Assembly (NCBI GenBank): GCA_030340625.1
Contig: JAOPHQ010002284.1
Location: forward strand, 337,774-401,773
Length of the DNA: 64,000 nucleotides
Direction of reading: 5' to 3'
Source of the DNA: Merluccius polli
Taxonomy: Eukaryota > Chordata > Actinopteri > Gadiformes > Merlucciidae
Every line of letters starts with the position of its first letter. The first letter of the stretch is position 1. Made by a program: the position numbers and the translations under genes. Positions 63,057 to 64,000 of this stretch are shown one piece after another. The notes beneath the pieces are model-generated. The model worked only from the letters and a program-made list of their open reading frames with translations. It was not told the DNA's origin and did no database searches.

Positions 63057-63580
63057 AGGGGCACTTGGCAACTTTTTCAACTTAATAAACCCGTCTGGAA
63101 ATCATTTGGATGGTTAAATGGTCTGTTCCGGTGTTAACGGTGACTGTCCCCGCTCCCCCCCGGCGCCCCCCGGTGGAAAACCAGCCTTGCAACTTTGGGA
63201 CTACCGTCCCGGTAAATTGGAAATGGGAAGTATCGCGAGAAGCGAGAACGAGCGAGAAACACAAACTGCTTTACGGTAATTCAACGTAAACACACACGCC
63301 CCCCTCAATAACGGTTAATCACGCCGGCTATACATGTCAGTGTTCTATGATACAGTGTATAATGTATTACCCACCTCGGTAGACATCGCGCCACAAAAAA
63401 ACCCGGCAACAAATGCACATGAGCAGCGGTAGAAAGGGGAGGAGGGTGCCGCAAGTGAGTTTTTTTTACGACAGTGTTGTGTAATATACGTCCCAGACCT
63501 GTAGGGGGAGCTCGTTGAGAAACATGCGACCACAAAAGTGAAAACCAGCGAAGAAATGGCCAGAGTTGCCAAGTGCCCCT
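63057..63580. mobile_element. TTAA-flanked MITE, copy 10
   Basis: 524 bp; TTAA at 63053-63056 and 63581-63584. Confidence 0.9.
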
Positions 63581-63625
63581 TTAAACGACCCAAATTTCTG
63601 GAGGTGCAGGAAGCTGCGTTGTGCA

Positions 63626-63698
63626 GTTTCTGTCGTGTAGTGGTTATCACCATTGCCTAATACGCGAATGGTCCCCTGTTTGAATCCGGGCAGAAACA
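63626..63698 (+). tRNA. tRNA-like, anticodon AAT (class A5 variant)
   Basis: AAT and A9C; fourth copy of this variant. Confidence 0.6.
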
Positions 63699-63849
63699 TC
63701 TGGAATTTGATACATTTTTAGAACATTAACGGGAAGGCCATTTGTACCTAGTAAATGTTGACATGATATCAAACAAGAAAATCCAAAACCTGCATTGACA
63801 TCAGGAAACGATCAATGAGTTCCGATCTCAACCAGCTATCAGACCCAAA

Positions 63850-63920
63850 TGTTTCTGCCGGTTCGAACCTGGGAACTTTCGCATGTGAGGCAAACGTGAT
63901 AACCACTACACTACAGAAAC
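63850..63920 (-). tRNA. tRNA-Val (CAC) class C1 with deletion
   Basis: 71 nt; one more T-loop base lost. The window ends in the following spacer. Confidence 0.6.
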
Positions 63921-64000
63921 AGCAGTATGGCAGTTCTTTGCCTAAAAATGTCACGCTTTCAGTAGACATCTACTTTTCTCGTTTTTAGCACTGTATGAAT

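Larger units (their letters stand above)
53485..64000. repeat. tRNA-Val array, block 3
   Basis: About 42 tRNA genes and three MITEs. Between 58640 and 61300 small indels are frequent in both genes and spacers, unlike the rest of the block. Confidence 0.95.

Overview
The window looks like teleost fish chromosomal DNA, given (CA)n/(CT)n microsatellites in introns, GT-AG introns, DNA transposons, a CR1/L2-like LINE and massively amplified tRNA genes. Nothing here pins the species. It has two components: a tandem array of nuclear tRNA-Val genes, and three long copies of one gene-bearing DNA transposon inside that array.

The array fills 1-20179, 36665-40507 and 53485-64000. tRNA genes occur about every 210 bp and alternate in strand. 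Plus-strand genes are almost all tRNA-Val(AAC); minus-strand genes are tRNA-Val(CAC) or tRNA-Val(TAC). Together they supply all valine isoacceptors in head-to-head and tail-to-tail pairs. I count about 140 genes or pseudogenes, including disrupted halves. They fall into recurring subtypes, named A1-A6 (AAC), C1-C4 (CAC) and U1-U3 (TAC/TAG) in the first array entry. The subtypes follow a fixed order, giving higher-order units of up to 14 tRNAs. Most units also carry a 0.53-kb TTAA-flanked MITE that was amplified as a passenger.

Three copies of a transposon of about 8 kb lie at 20180-28581, 28582-36664 and 40508-53484. The clean insertion (copy 3) splits a tRNA-Val(CAC) gene just 3' of its anticodon and is flanked by a 6-bp duplication, TTCGCG. 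Insertion into a multicopy RNA gene with a 6-7 bp duplication is the hallmark I recall for the Dada superfamily. Copies 1 and 2 abut head to tail. Each copy carries an eight-exon plus-strand gene whose exon phases join perfectly to about 1446 codons. The predicted protein has an ExoX-C-like N-terminal domain, a Cys4 zinc ribbon, an RNase-H-like transposase core and two duplicated C-terminal zinc modules. Every copy has a different frame lesion. All three carry a solo LTR 9 bp after the stop codon, and copy 3 also has a complete-looking 4.9-kb LINE in an intron.

The left flanks of copies 1 and 3 match at a constant offset of 20,328 bp, so the occupied tRNA site was duplicated together with the array. 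The likely history is: transposon insertion into a tRNA gene, LTR insertion, amplification with the array, then the LINE insertion and separate decay of each copy.
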